Shown here: piece by piece, positions 27,787-35,581 of the stretch | How positions within the stretch are numbered: the stretch's first letter is position 1 | Layout of the letters: each line of letters starts with the position of its first letter | Assembly: GCA_964427425.1 (NCBI GenBank) | Contig: CAYRUD010000001.1 | Location: 291,087-355,086, forward strand | DNA: 64,000 nt | Reading direction: 5' to 3' | Source of the DNA: CAYRUD01 sp964427425 | GTDB lineage: Bacteria; Chlamydiota; Chlamydiia; Chlamydiales; FEN-1388 | The notes under the pieces: model-generated | The model's input: the letters and a program-made list of their open reading frames with translations, nothing else | The model's database searches: none | What the model was told of the DNA's origin: nothing | Made by a program: the position numbers and the translations under genes

Positions 27787-28803
27787 ATGGAACAGATACG
27801 CCAGCAATTTGAGCATGATATAATCTCTTGTGGCTCTTTAAAAGATATAGAGCAGCTCAAGATTAAATATTTAGGAAAAAAAGGATTAGTTCAAGGGCTC
27901 ATGGGTGAGCTCAAGACGCTGTCGCCAGAAGAGAAGAAAGCTTTTGGAGCTCGTGTCAATGATCTTAAATGTTTTATCGAAGCATCTTTAGAGTCTCAGA
28001 GCGCTCTTTTGAGTGAAAAAGAGATTGAAAAGCAAATCGCCAATGAAACTGTTGATATTACTCTTCCAGGAAGAAGTCTTAAAGTAGGATCAAAGCATCC
28101 TATATCAAAAGCTATTGAAGAGATAGTTGGCGTTTTCCAAGATTTGGGATTCTCCGTACAGCTTGGTCCAGAAGTAGATACTGATTATTATAACTTTGAT
28201 GTTTTAAATTTTCCGGCAGATCACCCTGCAAAAGATATGCAGGATACATTTTATATTGACCCTGGTGTTCTTTTAAGGACTCACACGACTACAGTACAAG
28301 GTCGTGTCATGGAGCGTACAAAGCCGCCTATTCGCTTCGTCTGTCCAGGAAAAGTATATAGAAATGAGTCTGTTAGTGCTCGATCTCACGTCTTCTTCCA
28401 TCAAGTTGATGGCGTGTATGTCGATGAAGGGGTCTCGATGCAGGATCTTATGTGGACGCTTTCTGAATTTGTCAGAAGGTTGTTTAAAAAAGATGTGAAA
28501 ATGCGCTTTAGGCCAAGTTACTTTCCATTCGTTGAACCTGGTGTTGAGCTCGATATTGAATGCTTGATCTGTCAGGGGCATAAGTGTCCAGTATGTAAGC
28601 ACTCAGGGTGGTTAGAGATTCTGGGAGCTGGCATGGTCCATCCCCATGTTCTTCAGAATGTTGGGATAGATCCTGAGAAGTATACAGGGTTTGCTTGGGG
28701 AATGGGGGTTGATAGAACTATTATGCTCCTTCATGGCATTAAAGATATCCGTCTCTTCGCCGAGAATGATCTTCGTTTCTTGCGACAATTTTCTTACCAA
28801 TAA
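27787..28803 (+). CDS. pheS: Phenylalanyl-tRNA synthetase alpha subunit
   Basis: Catalytic alpha chain of the alpha2-beta2 enzyme. The N-terminal coiled-coil arm (ISCGSLKDIEQLKIKYLGKKG) precedes the class II core: HPISKAIEEIVGVFQDLGF, DTFYIDPGVLLRTHTTTVQGRVM, FVCPGKVYRNESVSARSHVFFHQVDG, and motif 3 in GFAWGMGVDRTIMLLHGI. The CLICQGHKCPVCKHSGW block shows four Cys, a zinc-like insertion that is degraded or absent in many PheS. Length 338 is normal. pheT is not adjacent. It has its own terminator. Confidence 0.97.
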   Translation: MEQIRQQFEHDIISCGSLKDIEQLKIKYLGKKGLVQGLMGELKTLSPEEKKAFGARVNDLKCFIEASLESQSALLSEKEIEKQIANETVDITLPGRSLKVGSKHPISKAIEEIVGVFQDLGFSVQLGPEVDTDYYNFDVLNFPADHPAKDMQDTFYIDPGVLLRTHTTTVQGRVMERTKPPIRFVCPGKVYRNESVSARSHVFFHQVDGVYVDEGVSMQDLMWTLSEFVRRLFKKDVKMRFRPSYFPFVEPGVELDIECLICQGHKCPVCKHSGWLEILGAGMVHPHVLQNVGIDPEKYTGFAWGMGVDRTIMLLHGIKDIRLFAENDLRFLRQFSYQ

Positions 28804-28815
28804 TGGTAAAATCCT

Positions 28816-28846
28816 AAGGGGCTTTATAAAAAGCCCCTTTATCTTT
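28816..28846 (+). terminator. Rho-independent terminator after pheS
   Basis: AAGGGGCTTT / AAAGCCCCTT with an ATAA loop, then TTATCTTT, lies 12 bases past the pheS stop codon. Confidence 0.88.
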
Positions 28847-28962
28847 AAATAAATTTCTTTGTATAATCGCTGTTTTTAAATCGAGACGTTAAATTATTAG
28901 CCTGTTAATTTACTCTCTGTCTTAATTTATAGATTAAGTAAAGTCTGGAAAGGGATTTCTGT

Positions 28963-29970
28963 TTGAAAACTTCCAACGTTAAGCCCCATAGTGATGAGGC
29001 GATTGAGTGGATTGCTCTTGAAGAGGATCACGGCAAAGAAGTTATTGATTTTGTACAAGAAAAGATAGCACAAAAAGCTCCTTCAGAATCCCCTCCCTCA
29101 AAGAAGTCGATTAAGAAGGTTATCGATCAAGGCGGCTGTTCCATTAATGGGCGACTCGTTCGTAAGTCAAATTTTCTTCTAGCTAGGAAGGATCGCGTCC
29201 TTTTTCAGGTTCATTTTCTTTCCCTAAAGCGTGAGACTCAAGAAGTTCATAGTTCGCGTATTTTGTATCGAGACTCGGGGATTATTGCTATATCTAAGCC
29301 ATCCTACGTTGAGACAGCAGAGAAGCCGATACGAGATCTCCTTATTCGTAAGTCAAAGTTGTTTTCTGATAAAGACTCCCTCTTCTTAGTTCATCGATTA
29401 GATCAAAATACAAGTGGCGTGCTCTTACTTACAGAGAATCTTGAGTGTCAGAAAATGGTCGAGGCTCTCTTTAAAGAGAGAAAGGTTGAGAAGACGTATA
29501 TCGCGGTTGTCGAAGGCTCGATAAAGGAAAAGGGGGGTGTCATTTCTGTTCCTCTCGCGCGAGAAACTCAACATGGTAGTAAAGAGATATATGTAAGAGC
29601 TGCGGCCTCCCATGAGATTCATGAGCCTTACGCGCTTTCAGCCGTCACCAAGTGGAAAACACTCATAGCGACTGATCAAGCGACACTTGTTGCAGTCTTT
29701 CCGCAGACAGGGCGAACTCATCAGATTCGAGCGCACTTTGCCTATATTGGTCATCCACTTTTAGGTGATGTTCGATATCAGTCATCACAAAAGAGGATAG
29801 GCCAAGATACTCGTCCGCCAAGACACCTTTTGCATGCATTTTCTTTAAAGTTTCAGCATCCGATCACAAATAAATCTGTTGTGGTGTATGATCATGTTCA
29901 TGAGGATATGAGAGTATATGTTGAGCGACTATTCGGCCCCATAGGGGAGAGATTAATATGCGAGTTGTAA
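28963..29970 (+). CDS. RluA-family RNA pseudouridine synthase with S4 domain
   Basis: Converts uridine to pseudouridine in rRNA or tRNA. The S4 RNA-binding domain is near residues 48-90 (IKKVIDQGGCSINGRLVRKSNFLL). The catalytic motif is VHRLDQNTSGVLLLT with the nucleophilic Asp, then TYIAVVEG and TGRTHQIRAHFAYIGHPLLGD. The start is TTG with GGAAAGG about eight bases upstream. Its last 13 bases overlap the glycosyltransferase start, so the two are translated from one transcript. The exact RNA target (RluD, RluC or tRNA type) cannot be assigned. Confidence 0.88.
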   Translation: MKTSNVKPHSDEAIEWIALEEDHGKEVIDFVQEKIAQKAPSESPPSKKSIKKVIDQGGCSINGRLVRKSNFLLARKDRVLFQVHFLSLKRETQEVHSSRILYRDSGIIAISKPSYVETAEKPIRDLLIRKSKLFSDKDSLFLVHRLDQNTSGVLLLTENLECQKMVEALFKERKVEKTYIAVVEGSIKEKGGVISVPLARETQHGSKEIYVRAAASHEIHEPYALSAVTKWKTLIATDQATLVAVFPQTGRTHQIRAHFAYIGHPLLGDVRYQSSQKRIGQDTRPPRHLLHAFSLKFQHPITNKSVVVYDHVHEDMRVYVERLFGPIGERLICEL

Positions 29971-31127
29971 TTGTAAAGACGTCGGCGATGGGCGATGTTG
30001 CCCAGGCGCTGCCTGTAGCTCAGTACCTCAAAGAGAAACAGGGTGTTGAAACTGTTGGTTGGGTAGTTGAGGAATCTGTTGCTTCATTAGTTCGTAGCTA
30101 TCCATATGTAGACTGTGTTATCGAAGTTAATTCGAAAAAAATTCGATCGAGTTTTTCTTCATTTGAGGGCTTTTCAGAATGGACGAAACAGAAGAGTCGT
30201 TTGAGTGAATATGGCGAGTGGGATGTAGCTTTCGATCTCCAAGGGAACACAAAATCAATGCTTATCAACATGTGTCTTCCTGCTAAGGAGAAAATTGGAT
30301 ATGGGTGGAAGACTGCACCTGAGAAGATGAATCTTCTTTCAACTTCAAAAAGAGTGAATCCTCCTGCTGATCTGTGTATGCGTGACGAATACATGTGGGT
30401 TGTCCAATCTCATTTTGAGGACGCCTCTACTATTTATGCGCCAACTTCTACTGAAATTAAACTTACTCAAGAACAACAAAAAGCTGTTCTAAGCGAGTTA
30501 AAGCGCTGGCCTGAACAAGGCGAAAGGCCTGTCTGGCTTGTCGCTTGTGGATCAAGATGGGTAAATAAAACGTGTACTTCCAGCACAATGCTTAAGGTGC
30601 TAGAAGGGGTATACGAACAGATTGGAAATATCTTTTTTGTTTTCGTCGCAGGCTCTTATGAAGAGTTAAAAGAGGTTGGGCATTTCGCGTCGCGTTTTCT
30701 AGCTTCAAGTGTTGTGCTCTATCAGCCAGAACTCCCTTGCCTTGCAAATTTGATTGCAAGGGCTGATCGAGTTTTAGCCATGGATTCTTTGGTTCTTCAT
30801 CTAGCGTCCTTAACGTCGACTCCTACTTTCAGCTTCTTTGGACCATCCAATAGTCAAAAATATGCTCCTCAAAGACCTGTCGATGGATATTTTCAGGGCA
30901 AGTGCCCTCTTGGATATTCTTTTTCGAAACGGTGTTCGCTTTTAAGAACCTGTTCGAGCGGGGCATGTCTTAGAGAAGCTTCTTTCCAAGATATGTTAGA
31001 AGAGCTCATTTTATGGGACGAACGTGTACTTAAGATTTTAGCAGGAGATCAAAATCTACGTACTGCTCGACAAGATGGAAAGCCTCAAGAATCTTCTCAT
31101 CATCTTCTTTCTGTATCTTCGCAGTAA
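29958..31127 (+). CDS. Glycosyltransferase family 9 (heptosyltransferase-like)
   Basis: GT-B fold enzyme related to WaaC/WaaF, which add heptose to the lipopolysaccharide inner core. The N-terminus MRVVIVKTSAMGDVAQALPVAQYLK and FDLQGNTKSMLI match the acceptor half. The donor half has VACGSRWVNKTC, LIARADRVLAMDSLVLHLASLTSTPTFSFFG and SNSQKYAP. As Chlamydiaceae have a truncated heptoseless LPS, the sugar used here is an open point. The last 98 bases overlap the convergent DRTGG gene. Confidence 0.82.
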   Translation: MRVVIVKTSAMGDVAQALPVAQYLKEKQGVETVGWVVEESVASLVRSYPYVDCVIEVNSKKIRSSFSSFEGFSEWTKQKSRLSEYGEWDVAFDLQGNTKSMLINMCLPAKEKIGYGWKTAPEKMNLLSTSKRVNPPADLCMRDEYMWVVQSHFEDASTIYAPTSTEIKLTQEQQKAVLSELKRWPEQGERPVWLVACGSRWVNKTCTSSTMLKVLEGVYEQIGNIFFVFVAGSYEELKEVGHFASRFLASSVVLYQPELPCLANLIARADRVLAMDSLVLHLASLTSTPTFSFFGPSNSQKYAPQRPVDGYFQGKCPLGYSFSKRCSLLRTCSSGACLREASFQDMLEELILWDERVLKILAGDQNLRTARQDGKPQESSHHLLSVSSQ

Positions 31128-32139
31128 ATGTTGAGACAGCTCTCATCACATCGAATGTGCACGATGGAACCCAAAGCGCGGGGATATTTGCCATCTCGAG
31201 TTTTTGAACAATATCTGACTTCGGCTCTTGCTGTTCAGTAAGAATAACTCCTGTGAAGAACTCTTTGCCGTGAAGGGCTTTTTCTCTTAACTTTCTTTCG
31301 ACACATGCTAGGATTATATCGTCTCGACAGGCTGGAGTGATAATAATTTGGCCATCTTGGAATTCGTGTAAGAAAGACTCAAGTGACCCCGCGACAAGCT
31401 TCATAGTCTGGATATGATGCATTTCCTCGCTCTTCCCTGAAAGAAGAGGGGCGTCAAAAAGAATTGAAAGATCTTTTAATGTTGGCTCGCTGAGGGAGGC
31501 AACATATGGAATAGTCCCAATAAGAGGGATCCCCCACATCTCTAAAGCTTTAGGAAAATAATGCTCAATCATCGATCTCTTTTCAGAGAGAACTTTATTG
31601 AGGATAATGCCTTTGATCGGAATTCCATATTCTCTACAGATAGATACATTAAGCTGGAGTTCGTCAAACGCGGAGCCAAGGCCTCCAGTTGCTATGATGA
31701 CTACTGGAGTCTTGAGGATATGTGCGACTTTAGCATTATTTAAGGAAAACAGGGAGCCTACTCCCATATGGCCTGTTCCCTCAACAAGTACAAAGTCATG
31801 GTTTTCCTTGAGTGAATTGAAAGTCTTTAAAATCTCTTGGATGAGATCTTGAGTTTTGATTGACTTATCAAGAAAGCGTCTTGTGAATCCTGCGTCGCAG
31901 ATTACCGGGCTTACATCGTGAGGGGAATCGAGAAGAGAAAACCTTGATGAGAAGAGGGCAGCGTCCTTATCAACAATACTACCATCATCTAATGTCACAT
32001 GCTTTTGCCCAACCGGCTTGAAAAAGCCTACAGAAGAGAGACGATTCTTTAATGCTTGAAAGATGCCTAAAGAGAGGGTTGTTTTGCCAACATTTTGTCC
32101 TGTGGCAGCAATAAAGATCGATCTTGATTGAGCTGACAT
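31030..32139 (-). CDS. P-loop NTPase with DRTGG-type domain (phosphotransacetylase N-terminal-like)
   Basis: The N-terminal dethiobiotin-synthetase-like NTPase has IFIAATGQNVGKTTLSLG (Walker A about residues 12-20) and FVLVEGTGHMGVGS. A DRTGG-like region follows (residues about 210-330; IIITPACRDDIILACV, GVILTEQQEPKSDIVQKLEMANIPALW). This two-domain layout matches the N-terminal half of long bacterial phosphotransacetylases, but the catalytic transacetylase domain is missing. In the family such stand-alone proteins may be regulatory. A TTG start nine codons earlier overlaps the Nudix stop codon (TTGA); the ATG at 32139 puts the P-loop at the usual distance. It overlaps the GT9 gene at its 3' end. 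Confidence 0.75.
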   Translation of the reverse strand: MSAQSRSIFIAATGQNVGKTTLSLGIFQALKNRLSSVGFFKPVGQKHVTLDDGSIVDKDAALFSSRFSLLDSPHDVSPVICDAGFTRRFLDKSIKTQDLIQEILKTFNSLKENHDFVLVEGTGHMGVGSLFSLNNAKVAHILKTPVVIIATGGLGSAFDELQLNVSICREYGIPIKGIILNKVLSEKRSMIEHYFPKALEMWGIPLIGTIPYVASLSEPTLKDLSILFDAPLLSGKSEEMHHIQTMKLVAGSLESFLHEFQDGQIIITPACRDDIILACVERKLREKALHGKEFFTGVILTEQQEPKSDIVQKLEMANIPALWVPSCTFDVMRAVSTFTAKIQKEDDEKILEAFHLVEQYVDFDLLLKS

Positions 32140-32162
32140 GTGGCACTCATGGATTAATTTGT

Positions 32163-32663
32163 TCAAGGTGAAGATACAAATGTACCATACTTGTTAAAAA
32201 GATATTTGAGTATGCGTTTTGTCTCATTGAATATATCAGTATCTACAACAAGGGTTTCAATATCAGAGAGCGAGAACCAGCGGCACTCCTCTTCTCTCAT
32301 AAGAGAATTCATCGATGATTCGATTTCATGTGACGTCTCGTCTATTTTCCCAATAAATATCATGTCAATATGTTGGTGTTGCGGATTGGTGCCGTAGGCG
32401 GGGATATTTTCTAGGAGGCATAAGAATGGACGTGGGATTGAGTGCGCATTCCACTCATCGATCAAGAGAGGCCCTGTGTCTATAAGATTTACAGTAAGGC
32501 CTGTTTCCTCTTTTACTTCCCTAAGCGCTGTTTCATGAGGTAATTCATTTTCGTCAGAATGCCCACCTGGTGGTAGCCATTTCTTCAACTTCTTGTGGAA
32601 GATGAGGAGAGTTTTCAGGTCTTTAGATAATATGTAGCAGCTTGCGACAAGTTCACGTTTCAT
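32163..32663 (-). CDS. Nudix hydrolase
   Basis: Hydrolyses a nucleoside diphosphate linked to another moiety, substrate unknown. The 166-residue protein has a perfect Nudix box: G-x5-E-x7-REV-K-EE-T-GL in GHSDENELPHETALREVKEE, with WLPPGG before it. It lies directly upstream of the DRTGG gene on the same strand, so the two are co-transcribed. RNA-cap removal, house-cleaning and cofactor turnover are all possible. Confidence 0.85.
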   Translation of the reverse strand: MKRELVASCYILSKDLKTLLIFHKKLKKWLPPGGHSDENELPHETALREVKEETGLTVNLIDTGPLLIDEWNAHSIPRPFLCLLENIPAYGTNPQHQHIDMIFIGKIDETSHEIESSMNSLMREEECRWFSLSDIETLVVDTDIFNETKRILKYLFNKYGTFVSSP

Positions 32664-32766
32664 TCAAAGTCTCATTATGAGTGAAGAGATATTGTTCTTT
32701 AGCATACGCTATCTCTTTGCAAAGCTTCATTTTCTTTTTTTCTTAGTCTCTTCTTAAGAGGTGTAT

Positions 32767-33444
32767 ATGTCTGAGCGAGAGTACTCATTATCTTCAAGTA
32801 ATCAGCCGACTTCTCATGAAATTTTAGCTCTTTCAGAAACCGTTGCGTTTTTAATCGGTCCCACAGGCTCTCCTTGGGAGCGACGACAGACTCTTGAGTC
32901 ATTAAAGAAGAGTCTTTCTGAGGAGGCTGCGGAGTGTATTGAAAGTATAGATCATGGAGATAATGAAGAAATAGCCGATGAATTGGGTGATCTATTGATG
33001 AATTGCGTGTTTATTGCTCAAGTCGCTCAAAAAGAGGGGAGATTTCCTTGGTATGAGCCTTTCTTAAGAGCAAATCAAAAGATGATTCGTCGACTTCCTC
33101 ATATGTTTTTACCAACAGGGCCGAAACAGTTAACAGAAGAAGAAGCTCTCCAACAGTGGGAAGAGATAAAAGCTCAAGAAAAAGAGAGAAAGCCTGCAAG
33201 ACGTCTTTCACAAGAAATACCTCCTTCGTTGCCCACACTATCGAGGCTACAAAAGCTCATAAAGAAGATCGCGAGTGATGAAATAAATAATACTCAAGAG
33301 TCTTCTCAGCATCTCATAGATCATGGAGACCATATTCAAAAGGCACTTTACACTCTCGTTACTGAAGCAAATAAAATTGGCATTGACTTGGAAGAGCGGG
33401 CACGAGCTCTCTTTTATTCTTTAAAGAGGGAAATAGATTCATGA
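32767..33444 (+). CDS. mazG: MazG-family nucleoside triphosphate pyrophosphohydrolase
   Basis: Hydrolyses NTPs or dNTPs to monophosphate plus pyrophosphate as a house-cleaning activity. Motifs are GSPWERRQTLESLKKSLSEEAAE with the metal-binding EExxE, then DELGDLLMNCVFIAQVAQKEG (ExxD pair). KMIRRLPHMF follows. Only the first MazG domain is complete. The 225-residue length is between the single-domain (about 110) and the double-domain (about 260) forms, and the C-terminal half (from about 130) is helical but degenerate. A GTG start two codons upstream is possible; GAGGTG precedes the chosen ATG. Confidence 0.85.
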   Translation: MSEREYSLSSSNQPTSHEILALSETVAFLIGPTGSPWERRQTLESLKKSLSEEAAECIESIDHGDNEEIADELGDLLMNCVFIAQVAQKEGRFPWYEPFLRANQKMIRRLPHMFLPTGPKQLTEEEALQQWEEIKAQEKERKPARRLSQEIPPSLPTLSRLQKLIKKIASDEINNTQESSQHLIDHGDHIQKALYTLVTEANKIGIDLEERARALFYSLKREIDS

Positions 33445-33467
33445 AAGGGCTATAGAAAAGAGCTCTT

Positions 33468-33495
33468 TTCAATAAAGAGCATTCAAGAGTATAGT
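33468..33495 (+). promoter_or_regulatory. Putative promoter of the SRP RNA gene
   Basis: TATAGT (33490-33495) sits eight bases before the SRP RNA 5' end, with a weak TTCAAT 16 bases upstream as -35. Confidence 0.4.
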
Positions 33496-33503
33496 ATTAC
33501 TTG

Positions 33504-33606
33504 CACACCGGGGACCTTACGGAATATGGCGGCTTGAACTAGGTCAGGATCGGAAGGTAGCAGCCTTAAGAGTGACGAGTATGCCGTATAGACCCTCTCT
33601 GGTGTG
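33504..33606 (+). ncRNA. ffs: Signal recognition particle RNA (4.5S type)
   Basis: A hairpin RNA of about 103 bases. The ends pair (CACACC ... GGTGTG), and the conserved apical tetraloop region is seen as AGGTCAGGATCGGAAGGTAGCAGCC, matching the SRP helix 8 consensus (GGTCAGG-xxx-GGAAG-x-AGCAGCC). A run of nine or more T follows the closing stem, so the outer stem doubles as the terminator. It guides Ffh to nascent membrane proteins. Confidence 0.95.
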
Positions 33607-33618
33607 TTTTTTTTTCTT
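33607..33618 (+). terminator. T-run ending the SRP RNA transcript
   Basis: The SRP RNA closing stem GGTGTG is followed by an uninterrupted run of T; stem and T-run together form an intrinsic terminator. Confidence 0.75.
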
Positions 33619-33663
33619 TTTCGTCAGAGGCACTTTGAGAGTTTTTCAATAGTGTATGATCTT

Positions 33664-34428
33664 ATGAAATTGGCTTTCTTTAGCCGTATTCTTTCTCTTT
33701 CTTCTTATAATGTTATCTCGAAAGTCAGTGTATTGCTTCTTGTGTGGAGTAGTCTACTTTCACATGGATGTGCAAGAAGGTATAGTGATTTTTTTCCTTT
33801 CGATGATGCAGGCTTAAAGAAGCCTTCATGTATCGTCCTTCCTATAGCAGTTAATGCCTCAATTGATCAACCGACCAGTGGTGAAGCCGTCGATGTCCTC
33901 TATCAGCATATATATCAAGAACTTTGCTGGAGGGGAGAGATTTACATGCCGAGGTTTGAGACTCTTAAAAAGAGGCTTCTTCAGCTTCATGTCAGTGTTC
34001 AGGAAATATCGAAAGGGCAGGGAGCATGGAATCCCCATGCTATACCTTGGAAAGACTTAAGGCCTTTTGAGTATGTGGCTTTGATTGAGATGATTGATTG
34101 TGGGTATAAGCCATATTCTTCTGATAAGAGTAATATACTCGAAGAGCTTCCCAATGACAGGCGCTTAAAAGCCGCTCTATTAAGCTGTACAATGCGAGTG
34201 GCTCTTTTCAAGAGAGATGGAGAGACTACTGGAAAGCTTCTTCGTCTAGAAACTATTCGATCAAAAATCATGTGCTCTATGAATGAAGCGCATCTTTTTA
34301 AGAATGACCCATTTTTAAAATATAACGTGCCAGGGACGACTTCTTTTCGATTTATCTCAAAGTTGACTGATGAGTGCACTTCGTATATAGAATCGTCATT
34401 TCTTCAAGCCCAGAATGAGCTCAAATAA
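33664..34428 (+). CDS. Predicted lipoprotein of unknown function
   Basis: A 254-residue protein with a signal peptide ending in a lipobox (LSSLLSHGC, Cys near residue 35), so probably a membrane-anchored lipoprotein. The mature part contains KPSCIVLPIAVNASIDQ, DVLYQHIYQELCWRGEIY and FEYVALIEMIDCGYKP. This resembles outer-membrane-directed lipoproteins with a CsgG/TolB-N-like opening, but I cannot assign a family. The frame opens at 33604 inside the SRP terminator; the ATG at 33664 puts the signal peptide at the N-terminus. It lies 27 bases before the CPBP gene and probably shares its transcript. Confidence 0.65.
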   Translation: MKLAFFSRILSLSSYNVISKVSVLLLVWSSLLSHGCARRYSDFFPFDDAGLKKPSCIVLPIAVNASIDQPTSGEAVDVLYQHIYQELCWRGEIYMPRFETLKKRLLQLHVSVQEISKGQGAWNPHAIPWKDLRPFEYVALIEMIDCGYKPYSSDKSNILEELPNDRRLKAALLSCTMRVALFKRDGETTGKLLRLETIRSKIMCSMNEAHLFKNDPFLKYNVPGTTSFRFISKLTDECTSYIESSFLQAQNELK

Positions 34429-34455
34429 AAATCAAGAGAGGATAAGGAATAATAA

Positions 34456-35334
34456 GTGGATTTCTCTCCCTTTGAAGAAGTTGTGATGTATCTCTTTCCA
34501 CTCATTCTTTTTGGGTGGGCGCTTTTTTCAGCTTTTCTTATTAAGAAGAAAATAGTCTCTCTTCCCTCAATATCATCTATCTATCAAAATACTTATGCCC
34601 CCATTCGTGAGATATTCGCTCTTCTCGTGGTTTTGCTTATTTGTGCTGCATTATTTCTTCTTATTCCCCCTTTCGTGGAGAGATCTCTTCTGTTTCTTTC
34701 TTCCTCGCGCATATGCTCTTCAATTCGTTATCCACAACTGACGACGCATCTTGCCTCGAGTTTAGTTCTCGCGCTCTCTTTACATTTTGTAAGTGCATGG
34801 CTTCAGCCCTCGTTAAGGGAGAAGATTATTGGAGATACGTCAATTGTAGCGATTTCTCGACTCATGAAAGGTGTTGGATTTGCGCTTCTTCTCTTCCCAT
34901 TCTTCATTATTATCCATGCTGTACTTCAATTCTGCGCTCTATCATTTTCATATATGGAATGGCATAAACAGATAGCTCTTTCATTATTTGAGCAGGCTCG
35001 CCACATCTCATTTGCCTATTTATTAATTGCGATATTTACCATTTCGTGCCTGGCTCCAATAATTGAGGAATTTCTCTTCCGAGGGGTTCTGTACAGCGCT
35101 CTAGAGTCATTCGTCCATCCGCTTTTGGCTCTCATTGTCAATGCATCAATTTTTGCGTTTCTTCACTTCTCTTTAGAGCAGGGGTCTGCCAATTACGCAA
35201 TTATAGGGACTCTTTTTATCTTTGGAGTGCTTTCTAGCATTATCAAGAAGCAAGAGAGAAGTCTTGCTTCATCTATTGGATTCCATGCTGGTTTTAATTC
35301 TCTATCAGTTGCCTCTGCTATGTTGTTCCAGTAA
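34456..35334 (+). CDS. CPBP-family intramembrane metalloprotease
   Basis: A polytopic membrane protein (292 residues, about seven hydrophobic segments). It carries the three catalytic motifs of the Abi/CAAX-protease (CPBP) family: EEFLFR with Glu204, Glu205 and Arg209; FAFLH with His237; and HAGFN with His277 and Asn281. The start is GTG with AAGGA eight bases before it. The substrate is unknown; family members process membrane proteins or bacteriocins or act as scaffolds. All active-site residues are intact. Confidence 0.88.
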   Translation: MDFSPFEEVVMYLFPLILFGWALFSAFLIKKKIVSLPSISSIYQNTYAPIREIFALLVVLLICAALFLLIPPFVERSLLFLSSSRICSSIRYPQLTTHLASSLVLALSLHFVSAWLQPSLREKIIGDTSIVAISRLMKGVGFALLLFPFFIIIHAVLQFCALSFSYMEWHKQIALSLFEQARHISFAYLLIAIFTISCLAPIIEEFLFRGVLYSALESFVHPLLALIVNASIFAFLHFSLEQGSANYAIIGTLFIFGVLSSIIKKQERSLASSIGFHAGFNSLSVASAMLFQ

Positions 35335-35581
35335 GTGTAAATGATATGCCCCTTGTTGGTTAGGAAGATAATTTAAGAGAGGGTTTGTGTTCTTCTTATT
35401 TATACCCTTAGAAGGGTTGCAAGCTTAGAAAATAATTTTATTTTTTGCTCTTTTCTATTATTTTTAATAATCAAAACCAAATTCTTACAGGCTATTGGTT
35501 GAATGAGGCTCGTTGGTATGAAGGGAATTCTCATATGAGCGCTTTTCAAGATTTTCTAAGGAGTAATCCAGGGTCTACTAT

